Below are positions 8,576 through 24,178 of a stretch of DNA of 64,000 nucleotides, piece by piece. A program made the position numbers and the translations under genes. The notes beneath the pieces were generated by a model. That model had not been told where the DNA came from. It searched no databases and saw only the letters and a program-made list of their open reading frames with translations. The stretch comes from Microbacterium sp. SORGH_AS_1204 (lineage in GTDB: Bacteria; Actinomycetota; Actinomycetes; Actinomycetales; Microbacteriaceae), in contig NZ_JAUTBD010000001.1 in assembly GCF_030818935.1 (NCBI RefSeq), positions 1,612,001 to 1,676,000 of the forward strand, in the 5' to 3' direction. How positions within the stretch are numbered: position 1 is the stretch's first letter; every line of letters begins with the position of its first letter.

Positions 8576-9418
8576 ATGCTGCGCATCGCCGTGCCGAACA
8601 AGGGGTCGCTCGCCGAGACCGCCGCCGAGATGCTCTCGGAGGCCGGGTACACCGGACGACGCGACTCGAAAGACCTGTACACCGTCGACCCCGTCAACGA
8701 GGTCGAGTTCTTCTACCTCCGTCCGCGCGACATCGCGACCTACGTCGGCTCCGGCGCGCTCGACGTCGGCATCACCGGCCGCGACCTGCTGCTGGATGCC
8801 CGCATGCCGGGCGCGCGCGAGGTCGAGTCGCTCGGTTTCGCGGGCTCGACCTTCCGCTTCGCCGGCCGCCCGGGCCGCTTCACCGATGTGAGCGACCTGC
8901 AGGGCCTGCGCGTCGCGACGGCGTACCCGGGCCTGGTCGACGCGTTCCTCGACGAGCGCGGTATCGCCGTCGACATCGTGCCGCTCGACGGCGCGGTCGA
9001 ATCGGCCGTGCAGCTCGGAGTGGCGGATGCCGTGGCCGACGTCGTCTCCACCGGCACGACGCTGCGACAGGCGGGGCTCGAGATCTTCGGCCCCGTCCTG
9101 CTCGAGAGCGACGCCGTGCTCATCGCCGGCCCGAACGAGGTCGAAGGAACCGAGACGCTCCTGCGGCGTCTTCGCGGCGTGCTCGCCGCGCGTAAGTACG
9201 TGCTCATCGACTACGACCTGCCGGCCCACCTGGTCGAGCAGGCGATCGCCGTGGCGCCCGGCCTGGAGTCGCCGACGATCTCGCCGCTGCGCGACCCCGA
9301 GTGGGTGGCCGTGCGCGTGATGAGCCCGCGCCGAGACGTGAACCGCGTCATGGACGAGCTGTACGCCATCGGTGCGCGCGCCATCCTCGTCACCGAGATC
9401 CTCGCCGCGAGGCTCTGA
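8576..9418 (+). CDS. hisG: ATP phosphoribosyltransferase, long form
   Basis: HisG condenses ATP with PRPP, the first and feedback-regulated step of histidine synthesis. At 280 residues this is the long form: a bilobal catalytic domain beginning [12 protein letters not shown] and a C-terminal PII-like domain (about 210-280, with [21 protein letters not shown]) that binds histidine, so no HisZ is needed. The motif [15 protein letters not shown] is the PRPP-binding loop. Its TGA overlaps the hisF ATG by one base. Confidence 0.95.
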   Translation: MLRIAVPNKGSLAETAAEMLSEAGYTGRRDSKDLYTVDPVNEVEFFYLRPRDIATYVGSGALDVGITGRDLLLDARMPGAREVESLGFAGSTFRFAGRPGRFTDVSDLQGLRVATAYPGLVDAFLDERGIAVDIVPLDGAVESAVQLGVADAVADVVSTGTTLRQAGLEIFGPVLLESDAVLIAGPNEVEGTETLLRRLRGVLAARKYVLIDYDLPAHLVEQAIAVAPGLESPTISPLRDPEWVAVRVMSPRRDVNRVMDELYAIGARAILVTEILAARL

Positions 9419-10182
9419 TGACCCTCGCGCGTCGCGTCATCCCGTGCCTCGACGTCGCGGCCGGCCGCGTCGTCAAGGGCGTGAACTTCCTCGACCTGCG
9501 CGACATGGGCGACCCCGTCGAGCTCGCCGAGCTCTACTTCGAGCAGGGCGCCGACGAGGTCACCTTCCTCGACGTCACCGCCACGGTCGACGAGCGTTCG
9601 ACCACCTACGACGTGGTGCGCCGCACCGCGGAACAGGTGTTCATCCCGCTCACCGTCGGCGGGGGAGTGCGATCGGCCGACGACGTCGCGCGCCTGCTCG
9701 CGGTCGGCGCCGACAAGATCGGCGTGAACTCCGCCGCGATCGCCCGCCCCGCGCTGATCGGCGAGATCGCCGACCGGTTCGGGGCGCAGGTCGTCGTACT
9801 GTCGCTCGACGTCAAGCGCGCGGCATCCACCCCCTCCGGGTTCGTCGTGACCACACACGGTGGCCGCACCGAGACGACGCTCGACGCCCTCGAGTGGGCG
9901 CGCGAGGCCGTCGAGCGCGGCGCGGGTGAGCTGCTGGTGAACTCGATCGACGCCGACGGCACCAAGCAGGGTTTCGACCTCGAGCTCGTCCGCCTCATGC
10001 GCCAGGTCGCCGCGGTCCCGGTCATCGCCTCGGGCGGCGCGGGGGAGCTGGAACACTTCGCCCCTGCCATCCACGCCGGCGCCGACGCCGTGCTCGCGGC
10101 ATCCGTCTTCCACTCCGGGCAGCTGACTGTCGGACAGGTGAAAGAGGCGATGGCCGCCGAGGGGATCGAGGTGCGCCGATGA
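9418..10182 (+). CDS. hisF: Imidazole glycerol phosphate synthase cyclase subunit
   Basis: HisF forms imidazole glycerol phosphate and AICAR using ammonia from HisH. The 254-residue beta/alpha barrel starts [20 protein letters not shown] with the catalytic Asp of PCLDV; the second catalytic Asp is in [13 protein letters not shown]. Phosphate loops VGGGVRS and ASGGAGE are clear. hisH and hisA are not in the window. The stop overlaps hisI by four bases. Confidence 0.95.
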   Translation: MTLARRVIPCLDVAAGRVVKGVNFLDLRDMGDPVELAELYFEQGADEVTFLDVTATVDERSTTYDVVRRTAEQVFIPLTVGGGVRSADDVARLLAVGADKIGVNSAAIARPALIGEIADRFGAQVVVLSLDVKRAASTPSGFVVTTHGGRTETTLDALEWAREAVERGAGELLVNSIDADGTKQGFDLELVRLMRQVAAVPVIASGGAGELEHFAPAIHAGADAVLAASVFHSGQLTVGQVKEAMAAEGIEVRR

Positions 10183-10517
10183 GCGTCGACCGCGTGACCT
10201 ACAACGCCGACGGCCTGGTCCCCGCCGTCATCCAGCAGTTCGACTCGCGCGAAGTGCTCATGATGGGGTGGATGGATGCCGAGGCCCTGAACCGCACCCT
10301 CACCACCGGCCGCGTGACGTTCTGGTCGCGCTCGCGTCAGGAGTACTGGCGCAAGGGCGACACCTCGGGCCACTTTCAGCTGGTGAAGGGTGCGCGCCTC
10401 GACTGCGACGGCGACACCCTGCTCATCGAGGTCGACCAGATCGGCGCGGCCTGCCACACCGGCGACCACACGTGCTTCGACGCCGACGATCTGCATCCGG
10501 TCGTGGGGGAGCGCTGA
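10179..10517 (+). CDS. hisI: Phosphoribosyl-AMP cyclohydrolase
   Basis: HisI opens the adenine ring of phosphoribosyl-AMP, step three of histidine synthesis. The 112-residue zinc/magnesium enzyme has [18 protein letters not shown] and the metal-binding cysteines in LDCDGD and [10 protein letters not shown]. It overlaps hisF by four bases at the front, and its TGA shares a base with the next ATG. In M. tuberculosis trpE lies between hisI and the Trp membrane protein; here there is no room for it. Confidence 0.95.
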   Translation: MSVDRVTYNADGLVPAVIQQFDSREVLMMGWMDAEALNRTLTTGRVTFWSRSRQEYWRKGDTSGHFQLVKGARLDCDGDTLLIEVDQIGAACHTGDHTCFDADDLHPVVGER

Positions 10518-11104
10518 TGCGGCGCGCCCGCTCCACGGCGGTGCTGGGCATGCTGTTGGCCGGAGCGGTCGGTGTCATCGCGTCGACGCAGACGTGGATC
10601 GACGTCACCCTCGACGACGGCGCGCAGCAGACCCTCGCGGTCGCGGGCGCCGAGGCCTTGCCGGTGCTCACCCCGCTCAGCCTCGCGGCGCTCGCGCTCG
10701 GGGCCGCTCTCTCGATCGTCGGTCCGGTGCTGCGCTACGTCTTCGGCGTGCTCGGCGCGATGATCGCCGTCCTGACCGGCGTCGGAACGGCCCAGGTCGT
10801 CTTCGCGACACCGGTCTCGGCGACGGCGGCCACCGTGACCGACGCCACCGGCATCTCGGGAACGGATGCCGTCGCCTCGCTCGTGACGGACCTCTCGCTG
10901 ACACCGTGGCCCGCCGTGACGCTGCTGGCCCAGGTGCTGCTCGCCGCCGCGGCCGTCTTCACCCTCGTCACCGCGCGTCGCTGGACGTCGGGAGCGAGCC
11001 GCAAGTACCGCACGGCCACCGAGGCGGGGGCCGACACGGGTCGCCCGCACGACGCGATCGACTCGTGGGACGACCTCTCCCGCGGCGACGACCCCACGGC
11101 CTGA
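10517..11104 (+). CDS. Trp biosynthesis-associated membrane protein
   Basis: This 195-residue membrane protein belongs to the actinobacterial Trp-operon-associated family (TIGR02234 type), known mainly from its place beside trpE/trpC; its biochemical role is not established. I see an N-terminal TM segment (AVLGMLLAGAVGVIAS), a W-containing extracellular loop, two central TM segments around 55-105, a fourth near 140-160 and a polar tail. The start abuts hisI (TGATG). It shows that the trp locus context survives although trpE is absent. Confidence 0.8.
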   Translation: MRRARSTAVLGMLLAGAVGVIASTQTWIDVTLDDGAQQTLAVAGAEALPVLTPLSLAALALGAALSIVGPVLRYVFGVLGAMIAVLTGVGTAQVVFATPVSATAATVTDATGISGTDAVASLVTDLSLTPWPAVTLLAQVLLAAAAVFTLVTARRWTSGASRKYRTATEAGADTGRPHDAIDSWDDLSRGDDPTA

Positions 11105-11151
11105 CGACCTTGTCGTCGGCCAGGGCGACGGCCGCGCTCGAGAGTTGTACG

Positions 11152-11218
11152 CGAGAAACGCCATCGGCGTGCAGAAACGGCACGAGCGCGCGTGTGTCGC
11201 CGTCGATGGCGTTTCTCG
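11152..11218. repeat. 15-bp perfect inverted repeat with GAGAAACGCC core
   Basis: CGAGAAACGCCATCG at 11152-11166 is exactly complemented by CGATGGCGTTTCTCG at 11204-11218. The intervening bases include GCAGAAACGG, which resembles the core of the 198-bp repeats at 7.5-8.1 kb. After it, 11219-11300 carries a short run of GCACGCCTCCGC repeats. The 313-base gap (11105-11417) has no gene. Confidence 0.8.
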
Positions 11219-11364
11219 GCGGGAACGGCGCACGCCTCCGCGCCGGAACCGCGCACGCCTCCGCGCGGGAACCCCGCACGCCTCCGCATGGAATCCCCGC
11301 CCGCGCCGGCGCCGCCGACCTCGCGACATCGAGACGTCGACGCCGGGACCGGCCTCGCGTTTCG

Positions 11365-11370
11365 ATAGAC
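11365..11370 (+). promoter_or_regulatory. Candidate -10 box for the HGxxPAAW-trpCBA run
   Basis: TAGACT fits TANNNT and would give a leader of about 40 bases before the ATG at 11418. It would let the trp genes be transcribed separately from his. Confidence 0.4.
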
Positions 11371-11417
11371 TGATCGGACGCTTTCCCCCGCGCCCGCGCG
11401 CGACTGTAAGGAGCCCC

Positions 11418-11648
11418 ATGAGCAACCCCATCGGCGATCCCGGCCACGGACACTCGCCCGCCGCCTGGACGGCCGTGATCATCATGCTCGTCGCGATCAC
11501 GCTCGGCACGCTGTTCTTCTGGTTCGACATGCCGGTGCTCGTGTGGGCGTCGGTCGGTCTGCTCGTCGTCGGCGCGATCGTGGGTTGGGTCATGACCAAG
11601 GCCGGTTACGGCGCGAACGGCGCGAAGTCCAACCCGAAGGCGCACTGA
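11418..11648 (+). CDS. HGxxPAAW family small membrane protein
   Basis: This 76-residue protein has the signature HGHSPAAW at residues 10-17, then two hydrophobic helices (WTAVIIMLVAITLGTLFFW and VLVWASVGLLVVGAIVGWVM) and a short basic tail. The family is common next to actinobacterial trp genes but has no established function. A good ribosome site AAGGAG (about 11408-11413) precedes the ATG. trpC follows two bases after its stop codon. Confidence 0.82.
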   Translation: MSNPIGDPGHGHSPAAWTAVIIMLVAITLGTLFFWFDMPVLVWASVGLLVVGAIVGWVMTKAGYGANGAKSNPKAH

Positions 11649-11650
11649 CC

Positions 11651-12423
11651 GTGCTGGCCGATCTCACGGCCGGAGCGGTTGAAGATGCCGAGCAGCGCGC
11701 CGAGACGCGTTCGCTCGCCGACGTCGAGCGCGACGCCCTGGCGCAGACGCCCGCGCGAGACGCGCTGGCCATGCTCGCCCCCGCCGACCGGGTGAAGATC
11801 ATCGCAGAGGTCAAGCGCGCGAGCCCCTCGCGCGGCGACCTCGCCGCGATTCCCGACCCCGCTCGTCAGGCGCGCCTGTACGAAGAGGGCGGCGCTTCGG
11901 CCATCTCGGTCCTGACCGAAGGACGCAAGTTCAAGGGAAGCCTCGCCGATCTCGAGGCCGTGCGCGCCGCCGTGAGCGTGCCGGTGCTGCGCAAAGACTT
12001 CCTCGCCACGCCCTACCAGGTGCTCGAGGCCCGTGCCTCCGGCGCCGACCTCGTGCTGCTGATCGTCGCGGCGCTCGATCAGAAGACGCTCACCGAGCTG
12101 TACGCACTCTCGACCGAGCTCGGTATGACGGCGCTCGTCGAGACGCACTCGGCCGACGAGCTCGAGCGCGCCAAAGATCTCGGTGCGAAGCTCATCGGCG
12201 TCAACGCCCGTAACCTCTCGACGTTCGAGCTCGACCGCGACCTGTTCGGCTCGCTCGCCGACCGCTTCCCGGGCGACGCCGTCAAGATCGCCGAGTCCGC
12301 CGTGCTCGCGCCCGCCGACGTCGCCCACTACCGCGCCGCGGGCGCCGACGTCGTGCTCGTGGGCGAGGCCCTCGTCACCGGCGACCCCGTCGCCACGCTC
12401 CGCGCGTTCCTCCAGGAGGGTTC

Positions 12424-12427
<4 letters not shown>
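11651..12427 (+). CDS. trpC: Indole-3-glycerol phosphate synthase
   Basis: TrpC closes the indole ring from CdRP. The 258-residue barrel has the catalytic Lys motifs [14 protein letters not shown] and [13 protein letters not shown], the [16 protein letters not shown] segment and the phosphate-binding [10 protein letters not shown] and GEALVTG. There is no fused TrpF domain, as expected in actinobacteria where PriA/HisA does that step. The GTG at 11651 matches the family start. The stop overlaps trpB by four bases. Confidence 0.94.
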
Positions 12428-13772
<1,345 letters not shown>

Positions 13773-13776
<4 letters not shown>

Positions 13777-14564
13777 CCTCGCGCGTCTCGGCGGCCATCG
13801 ACGCCGCCCACGCCGAGGGCCGCGGCGCCTTCGTCGGCTACCTGCCCGCGGGATTCCCCGATGTCGCCACCAGCATCGAGGCGGCCGTCGCCCTCGCCGA
13901 GGCGGGTGTCGACGTCATCGAGCTCGGCCCGCCCTACAGCGACCCCGTGATGGACGGTCTGGTCATCCAGGAGGCGACGCAGACGGCACTCGCGAACGGG
14001 TTCCGCATGCGCGACCTGTTCACGATCATCCGCGAGGTCACGGCGCGCACCGACGTTCCCATCCTCGTCATGACCTACTGGAACCTCGTCGAGCAGTACG
14101 GGGTCGATCGCTACGCCGACGAGCTCGTCGCTGCGGGCGGCGCGGGTCTGATCACGCCCGACATCACCCCTGACGCCGGCAGCGCGTGGATCGCGGCGAG
14201 CGAGCGTACGGGACTCGATCGTGTCTTCCTCGCCGCCCCCACCTCGTCCGACGAGCGCCTGAAGATGATCGTCGAGGCCTCCACCGGCTTCGTCTACACG
14301 GTCTCGACCATGGGGATCACAGGGGAGCGGGCGCAGCTGGATGCCGCCGCCCGCGGCCTCGTCGAGCGTCTGCGCACGTTCGGCGTGCAGCACGCGTGCG
14401 TGGGCATCGGCATCTCCAACGCCGATCAGGTCGCGGGCGTCGTCGACTACGCCGACGGCGCGATCGTCGGCACGGCGCTGGTGAAAGCACTGCGTGACGC
14501 CGGGGTCGACGGCCTGTCGACGCTCGCGCGCGAGCTGTCCGCGGGCACCGCGCGCCGCGCCTAG
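13773..14564 (+). CDS. trpA: Tryptophan synthase alpha chain
   Basis: TrpA releases indole from indole-3-glycerol phosphate and channels it to TrpB. The 263-residue barrel shows the catalytic Glu in [16 protein letters not shown], the loop [20 protein letters not shown] and the phosphate-binding [11 protein letters not shown]. It starts with GTG inside the trpB stop overlap. Its TAG stop codon forms the first half of the -10-like box TAGACT that appears to drive lgt. Confidence 0.95.
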
Positions 14565-14567
14565 ACT
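14562..14567 (+). promoter_or_regulatory. -10-like box, leaderless lgt
   Basis: TAGACT begins with the trpA stop codon and is followed by seven bases and the lgt ATG, so lgt can be made from its own leaderless transcript. Confidence 0.5.
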
Positions 14568-14574
14568 CGTTCGC

Positions 14575-15580
14575 ATGACGTTCGCCCTCTCGAGCGCCGC
14601 CTCCGGCGTGCTCGCCAGCATCCCGAGCCCGACGATCTCCTACGTCGATCTCGGTCCGCTCCGCATCCACTTCTACGCCCTGTGCATCGTCGCGGGCATC
14701 ATCGTGGCGATCCTCCTCACCAACGCGCGCCTGACGCGTCGGGGCGCCGAGAAGTGGGTCGTCATCGACATCTGCCTGCTGGCGGTTCCGCTCGCGATCG
14801 TGGTGGCACGCATCTACCACGTGGTCACGCATCTCGGCTTCTACTTCGGTCCGGGCTCCAACCCGTGGAACATCACGCAGCCGGGTTCGGTGTGGGCGAT
14901 CTGGGAGGGCGGCATCGCCATCTACGGCGCCCTGATCGGTGGCGCCATCGGTGCGATCCTCGGCTGCAAGTGGACCGGCATCCGGTTTCTGGACCTTCGC
15001 CGACGCCGTCGCCCCCGGCCTCATCATCGCGCAGGCGATGGGCCGCTTCGGCAACTGGTTCAACCAGGAGTTGTTCGGTCAGCCCACCGACCTGCCGTGG
15101 GGTCTCGAGATCGCCGCGGGCAATCCGGCCATCCCCGTCGGACTGCCATCCGGCACGCTTTTCCAGCCGACCTTCCTCTACGAAGTCGTCTGGAACCTTC
15201 TCGGTGCCGCTGTCATCCTGTGGGCCGGTAAGCGCTTCGGGCTGCAGTGGGGAAAGCAGTTCGCGATCTACCTCGTGTGGTATTCCGCGGGCCGTATCGC
15301 CTGGGAATCCATCCGTATCGACCCCAGCGACATCATCCTGGGTCTGCGCACCAATGTCTGGGCCGCCATCTTCGGCGTCGTGCTCGGCGTCGTCATCTTC
15401 CTCGTGCAGTCGCGTCGTCACCTCGGTCTGGAGCCGTCGCCGTACGTGCCGGGGCGCGAGAACACGGCTGCGGGGGCTGTAGACTCAGGCGACCCCTCTG
15501 ACTTCGTCGATGTGAGCGAGCCGCCCGCGACGAGCAGCACCGTCGGCACCAGCGCCACAAGCAGCTCCGCGACGAACTAA
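14575..15580 (+). CDS. lgt: Prolipoprotein diacylglyceryl transferase, frameshifted in this sequence
   Basis: Lgt adds diacylglycerol to the lipobox cysteine of prolipoproteins at the membrane. The first part ([12 protein letters not shown] to KWTGIRF) and the second part ([20 protein letters not shown] to the end) are both clear Lgt but lie in different frames. One extra T in the TTT at 14986-14988 explains it: removing it restores [11 protein letters not shown]. The Lgt signature [13 protein letters not shown] follows the break. Several TM helices and a Ser/Thr-rich C-terminal tail are visible. A single homopolymer base suggests sequence error or a very recent mutation. Confidence 0.88.
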
Positions 15581-15632
15581 TACCTGGGCCGACGTCGTCC
15601 CATCCCGAAGCATCAACGTGAGGACGGTTGAT

Positions 15633-20202
<4,570 letters not shown>

Positions 20203-20210
<8 letters not shown>

Positions 20211-21669
20211 CCCGAAGGGCTTTCTCAAGACCACGGAGCGCGAGCTCCCCAAGCGTCGACCGGTGCCCGTGCGCATCATGGACTGGAAAGAGGTGTACGA
20301 GCCGGGGGATTCGGCCGTCATCCGTCGCCAGGCCGGTCGCTGCATGGACTGCGGCATCCCGTTCTGTCACAAGGGCTGCCCGCTCGGGAACCTGATCCCC
20401 GAGTGGAACGACCTGACGTGGCGCGGCGAGGGCCGCTCCGCGATCGAGCGCCTGCACGCGACGAACAACTTCCCCGAGTTCACCGGACGCCTGTGCCCCG
20501 CGCCCTGCGAGAGCTCGTGCGTGCTCGGCATCAACCAGCCGGCCGTCACGATCAAGCAGGTCGAGGTCTCGATCATCGACGAGGCGTTCGCCAACGGCTG
20601 GGTCGAGCCCGAGCCGCCGGAGCGTCTGACGGGCAAGACCGTCGCCGTCGTGGGCTCCGGCCCCGCCGGCCTCGCCGCGGCCCAGCAGCTCACGCGCGCC
20701 GGCCACACGGTCGCGGTGTTCGAGCGCGACGACCGCATCGGTGGTCTCATGCGTTACGGCATCCCCGACTTCAAGATGGAGAAGCGCCACCTCGAGCTGC
20801 GCCTTCGCCAGATGCAGGCCGAGGGCACGCGCTTCCGCGCCGGCGTCGAGATCGGCAAGGACATCTCGTGGAGCGATCTGCGGGCGCGCTATGACGCTGT
20901 CGTGGTGGCCACCGGCGCCACGGTGCCGCGCGACCTGCCGATCCCGGGCCGTGACCTCGACGGCGTCCACTACGCCATGGAGTACCTCGTCGAGGGCAAC
21001 AAGGCCGTCGCGGGCGACCAGATCCCGCAGCAGATCACCGCAGAGGGCAAGCACGTCGTCGTCATCGGCGGTGGCGACACCGGCGCCGACTGCATCGGCA
21101 CCGCGCACCGCCAGGGTGCGCTGAGTGTGACGAACCTCGCGATCGGCAAGCAGCCGCCGTCGGAGCGCCCCGCCGAGCAGCCCTGGCCGATGATGCCGAA
21201 CCTGTTCGAGATGGCATCGGCCCACGAAGAGGGCGGGGAGCGCACGTTCCTCGCCTCGACCGTGGAGTTCCTCGGCAATGCCGCGGGCGAGGTACGTGCC
21301 CTGCGGGTGGCCGAGACCGAATACGTCGACGGCCGTCGCGTGCCCAAGAGCGGCACCGAGCGCGAGATCCCGGCCGACCTCGTGCTCATCGCGATGGGCT
21401 TCACCGGTCCGGAGCGCGAGCACCTCGAAGACCAGCTCGGGACGCAGTTCACCGGACGAGGCAACGTCGAGCGCGACGCCACGTACGCCACGACGACGCC
21501 CGGTGTGTTCGTCGCCGGTGACGCGGGCCGCGGCCAGTCGCTCATCGTGTGGGCCATCGCCGAGGGCCGCGCGGCCGCCGCCGAGGTCGACACGTTCCTC
21601 ATGGGCGAGACGGTGCTTCCCGCGCCGGTGCGCCCGACCGATGTCGCCATCGGCCTCCTGCCCGCCTAA
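20203..21669 (+). CDS. gltD: Glutamate synthase small subunit
   Basis: GltD is the NADPH-oxidising subunit that passes electrons through FAD and 4Fe-4S clusters to GltB. The 488-residue protein has cysteine clusters [14 protein letters not shown] and CPAPCESSC near the N-terminus, an FAD motif [11 protein letters not shown] near 150, the NADPH motif GGGDTGADC near 290 and the C-terminal [16 protein letters not shown]. It starts with GTG eight bases inside the end of gltB. Confidence 0.95.
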
Positions 21670-21672
21670 GCT
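21667..21672 (+). promoter_or_regulatory. Candidate -10 box of pyk
   Basis: TAAGCT overlaps the gltD stop codon and would give pyk a leader of about 45 bases. Confidence 0.35.
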
Positions 21673-21724
21673 GGCAAGGGCCGATCGGCCACTTCCCGAA
21701 AATCCTCACGGAGCTTGAAAACGG

Positions 21725-23171
21725 ATGAGACGCGCCAAGATCGTCGCAACACTCGGGCCCGCCACGTCGTCGTATGAGATGGTTCGCGCCATCATCGACG
21801 CCGGGGTGGACGTCGCCCGCCTCAACCTGAGCCACGGAGACTACTCCGTGCACGACGCCAACTTCGCCAATGTGCGCAAGGCCGCAGAGGACGCCGGCCG
21901 CCCGGTCGCCGCCCTCGTCGACCTGCAGGGCCCCAAGATCCGCCTCGGCAAGTTCGAGAACGGCCCCCACGACCTGCTGCCCGGTGACATCTTCAAGATC
22001 ACCGTCGAAGACATCCTCGGCACCAAGGAGATCGTCGGCACGACGTTCAAGGGCCTGCCCCAAGACGTCAAGCCCGGTGACTTCCTGCTCATCGACGACG
22101 GCAAGGTGCGCGTGCGCGTCGTCGAGACCGACGGCACCGTCGTGACGACCGAGGTCGTCGTGGGTGGTCCCGTGTCGAACAACAAGGGCATCAACCTCCC
22201 CGGCGTCGCCGTCAACGTCCCCGCCCTGAGCGAGAAGGACGAGTCCGATCTGCGCTGGGGTCTGAAGGCCGGCGCCGACCTCATCGCGCTGTCGTTCGTG
22301 CGCGACGCCTCAGACATCGTGCGCGTGCACGAGATCATGGCCGAGGAGGGGCGCTACGTGCCCGTCATCGCCAAGATCGAGAAGCCGCAGGCCGTCGACA
22401 ACCTCGAGGAGATCATCGACGCCTTCGACGGCATCATGGTCGCCCGTGGCGACCTCGGCGTCGAGCTGCCGCTGGAGGCCGTGCCGATCGTGCAGAAGCG
22501 CGCGGTCGAGCTGGCCCGTCGCATGGCCAAGCCCGTCATCGTCGCGACGCAGATGCTCGAGTCGATGATCAGCAACCCGGTGCCCACGCGCGCCGAGACC
22601 TCCGACGTCGCCAACGCGGTGCTCGACGGCGCGGACGCGGTCATGCTCTCGGGCGAGACCAGCGTCGGCGACTACCCGGTGGTCGTCGTCGAGACGATGG
22701 CGCGCATCGTCGAGTCCACCGAGGAGCACGGTCTCGAGCGCATCGCGCCGCTGACCAACAAGCCCCGCACCCAGGGTGGCGCCATCACCCTCGCCGCCGT
22801 CGAGGTCGCGGACTTCGTCGAGGCGAAGTACCTCTGCGTCTTCACCGAGTCGGGCGACTCCGCCCGCCGCATGTCGCGCCTGCGTTCGACCATCCCCATG
22901 ATCGCGTTCACGCCCGAGCCCGGTATCCGCCGTCGCCTGGCGCTGACGTGGGGCGTGCGCTCGACGCTGGTCGAGCACGTGTCGCACACCCGACAAGATG
23001 TTCCTGCAGGTCGACGACTACCTGCTCTCGCACGACCTTGCCAAGGTCGGCGACAAGGTGGTCGTCATCTCCGGTTCCCCTCCCGGAATCGCCGGTTCCA
23101 CCAACGACCTGCGCGTGCACCGCGTGGGCGACGCCGTGCACGGCGCGGCACCCGGGTACCAGGAGGTCTGA
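21725..23171 (+). CDS. pyk: Pyruvate kinase, frameshifted in this sequence
   Basis: Pyruvate kinase makes pyruvate and ATP from phosphoenolpyruvate. MRRAKIVATLGPATSS, the catalytic Lys region PVIAKIEKPQAVDN, MVARGDLGVELPLE, ATQMLESM and LSGETSVGDYP are all present. Near the end the frame breaks in the CCC at 22989-22991: dropping one C turns HTRQDVPAG into HTDKMFLQVDDYLLSHD and restores the normal C-terminus to the TGA at 23169-23171. The final length would be about 481 residues, normal for the family. This is probably a sequence error in an otherwise intact gene. Confidence 0.9.
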
Positions 23172-23178
23172 TCCCTCG

Positions 23179-23210
23179 CGACGCGCGCCGGTGCGAACCG
23201 GCGCGCGTCG
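23179..23210 (+). terminator. Hairpin terminator after pyk
   Basis: CGACGCGCGCCGGT (23179-23192) pairs perfectly with ACCGGCGCGCGTCG (23197-23210) around the loop GCGA. It starts eight bases after the pyk stop codon. No long T-run follows. Confidence 0.65.
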
Positions 23211-23226
23211 TGGCGTTCCCCCTCGA

Positions 23227-23232
23227 TAGGGT
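23227..23232 (+). promoter_or_regulatory. Candidate -10 box of tRNA-Leu
   Basis: TAGGGT lies 15 bases before the first base of the tRNA. Confidence 0.4.
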
Positions 23233-23247
23233 GGGAGCGCAACACTT

Positions 23248-23328
23248 GCCGGTGTGGCGGAATGGCAGACGCGGGGCACTCAAAATGCTCTGTCGAAAGA
23301 CGTGTGGGTTCGAGTCCCACCACCGGTA
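23248..23328 (+). tRNA. tRNA-Leu (anticodon CAA)
   Basis: The 81 bases fold as a class II tRNA. The acceptor GCCGGTG pairs with CACCGGT, the D stem is GCG/CGC, the anticodon stem GGGCA/TGCTC encloses the loop CTCAAAA with anticodon CAA, a variable arm GTC/GAC is present, and the T arm GTGGG-TTCGAGT-CCCAC is perfect. The discriminator base is A and the terminal CCA is not fully encoded. It reads UUG codons, which are rare in this GC-rich sequence. Confidence 0.92.
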
Positions 23329-23375
23329 CCCGTACAGCATCCCGTGCGATCCAGGGCTTGTCGCCCTTCCAGACT

Positions 23376-23381
23376 TAGGAT
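23376..23381 (+). promoter_or_regulatory. -10-like box, leaderless ANTAR regulator
   Basis: TAGGAT is followed by six bases and the GTG start at 23388. Confidence 0.5.
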
Positions 23382-23387
23382 GGTTCC

Positions 23388-24008
23388 GTGACTGATCAAG
23401 AAGCCGTTCCCGCCAACGCCCCCGCGGCTCCGCGCCGCGTCGTCGTCGCGGAAGACGAGTCGCTCATCCGCCTCGACATCGTCGAGATCCTCCGCGACAA
23501 CGGCTTCGACGTCGTCGGCGAGGCCGGCGACGGCGAGACCGCCGTGCAGCTGGCCACCGAACTCCGCCCCGATCTCGTGATCATGGACGTCAAGATGCCG
23601 CAGCTCGACGGCATCAGCGCCGCCGAGAAGCTCAGCAAGAATCACATCGCCCCCGTCGTGCTGCTCACGGCGTTCAGCCAGAAAGAGCTCGTCGAGCGCG
23701 CGAGCGAGGCCGGCGCCCTGGCGTACGTGGTCAAGCCCTTCACGCCCAACGATCTGCTGCCGGCGATCGAGATCGCCCTCGCCCGCTACGAGCAGATCAT
23801 CACGCTCGAGGCCGAGGTCGCCGACATGGTCGAGCGCTTCGAGACCCGCAAGCTCGTCGACCGCGCCAAGGGCCTGCTGAACGAGAAGATGGGCCTGAGC
23901 GAGCCCGAGGCGTTCCGCTGGATCCAGAAGGCGTCGATGGACCGCCGCCTCACCATGCAAGACGTCGCGAAGGCGATCATCGAGCAGCTGGCCCCCAAGA
24001 AGGCCTGA
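23388..24008 (+). CDS. pdtaR: Response regulator with ANTAR RNA-binding domain (PdtaR-like)
   Basis: This 206-residue protein is a two-component antiterminator: an N-terminal receiver domain with acidic pocket VVAEDES and phospho-acceptor Asp67 (LVIMDVKMP), a coiled linker, and a C-terminal ANTAR three-helix domain (about 140-200; KLVDRAKGLLNEKMGLSEPEAFRWIQ) that binds tandem RNA hairpins to stop termination. It resembles M. tuberculosis PdtaR, which is paired with kinase PdtaS; no kinase is encoded nearby. It lies between pyk and polA as in mycobacteria. The GTG start fits a leaderless message. Confidence 0.88.
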   Translation: MTDQEAVPANAPAAPRRVVVAEDESLIRLDIVEILRDNGFDVVGEAGDGETAVQLATELRPDLVIMDVKMPQLDGISAAEKLSKNHIAPVVLLTAFSQKELVERASEAGALAYVVKPFTPNDLLPAIEIALARYEQIITLEAEVADMVERFETRKLVDRAKGLLNEKMGLSEPEAFRWIQKASMDRRLTMQDVAKAIIEQLAPKKA

Positions 24009-24024
24009 CGAGACTCGTCGTGAA

Positions 24025-24055
24025 ATGGATGCCACCGCGGTGGCATCCATTTTTC
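24025..24055 (+). terminator. Rho-independent terminator after the ANTAR gene
   Basis: AATGGATGCCACC pairs with GGTGGCATCCATT around a GC centre (24025-24052) and is followed by a T-run (24051-24055). It is the most classical terminator in the window. Confidence 0.88.
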
Positions 24056-24094
24056 GTGTGCGGGGGAGTGGGGTGCGGTGGCCCCGCGCGCTCA

Positions 24095-24163
24095 GGTGGC
24101 TGAGCCTGTCGAAGCCACCGGACGCACACGCGGGTTCCGGGCCCTTCGACGAGTTCAGGGTCC
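24095..24163. repeat. REP-like palindromic element
   Basis: GGTGGCTGAGCCTGTCGAAG with its complementary AGCCACC, then CCCTTCGACGAGTTCAGGG, match the common high-GC REP sequence in which a CCCTTCGAC half faces a GTCGAAGGG-type half. It lies in the intergenic space between the convergent ANTAR and thioesterase genes. Confidence 0.7.
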
Positions 24164-24178
24164 TCCCGCAACCTCGCG

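Noticed and set aside
11105..11417. Trp attenuator or leader peptide upstream of the trp genes
   Set aside because: I found no short ORF with consecutive Trp codons and no terminator/antiterminator pair; the gap holds the 15-bp inverted repeat and GC-rich direct repeats.
22948..23279. Separate small genes at the end of pyk
   Set aside because: The short frames here come from the frameshift at 22989-22991; one base removed restores the normal pyruvate kinase C-terminus.
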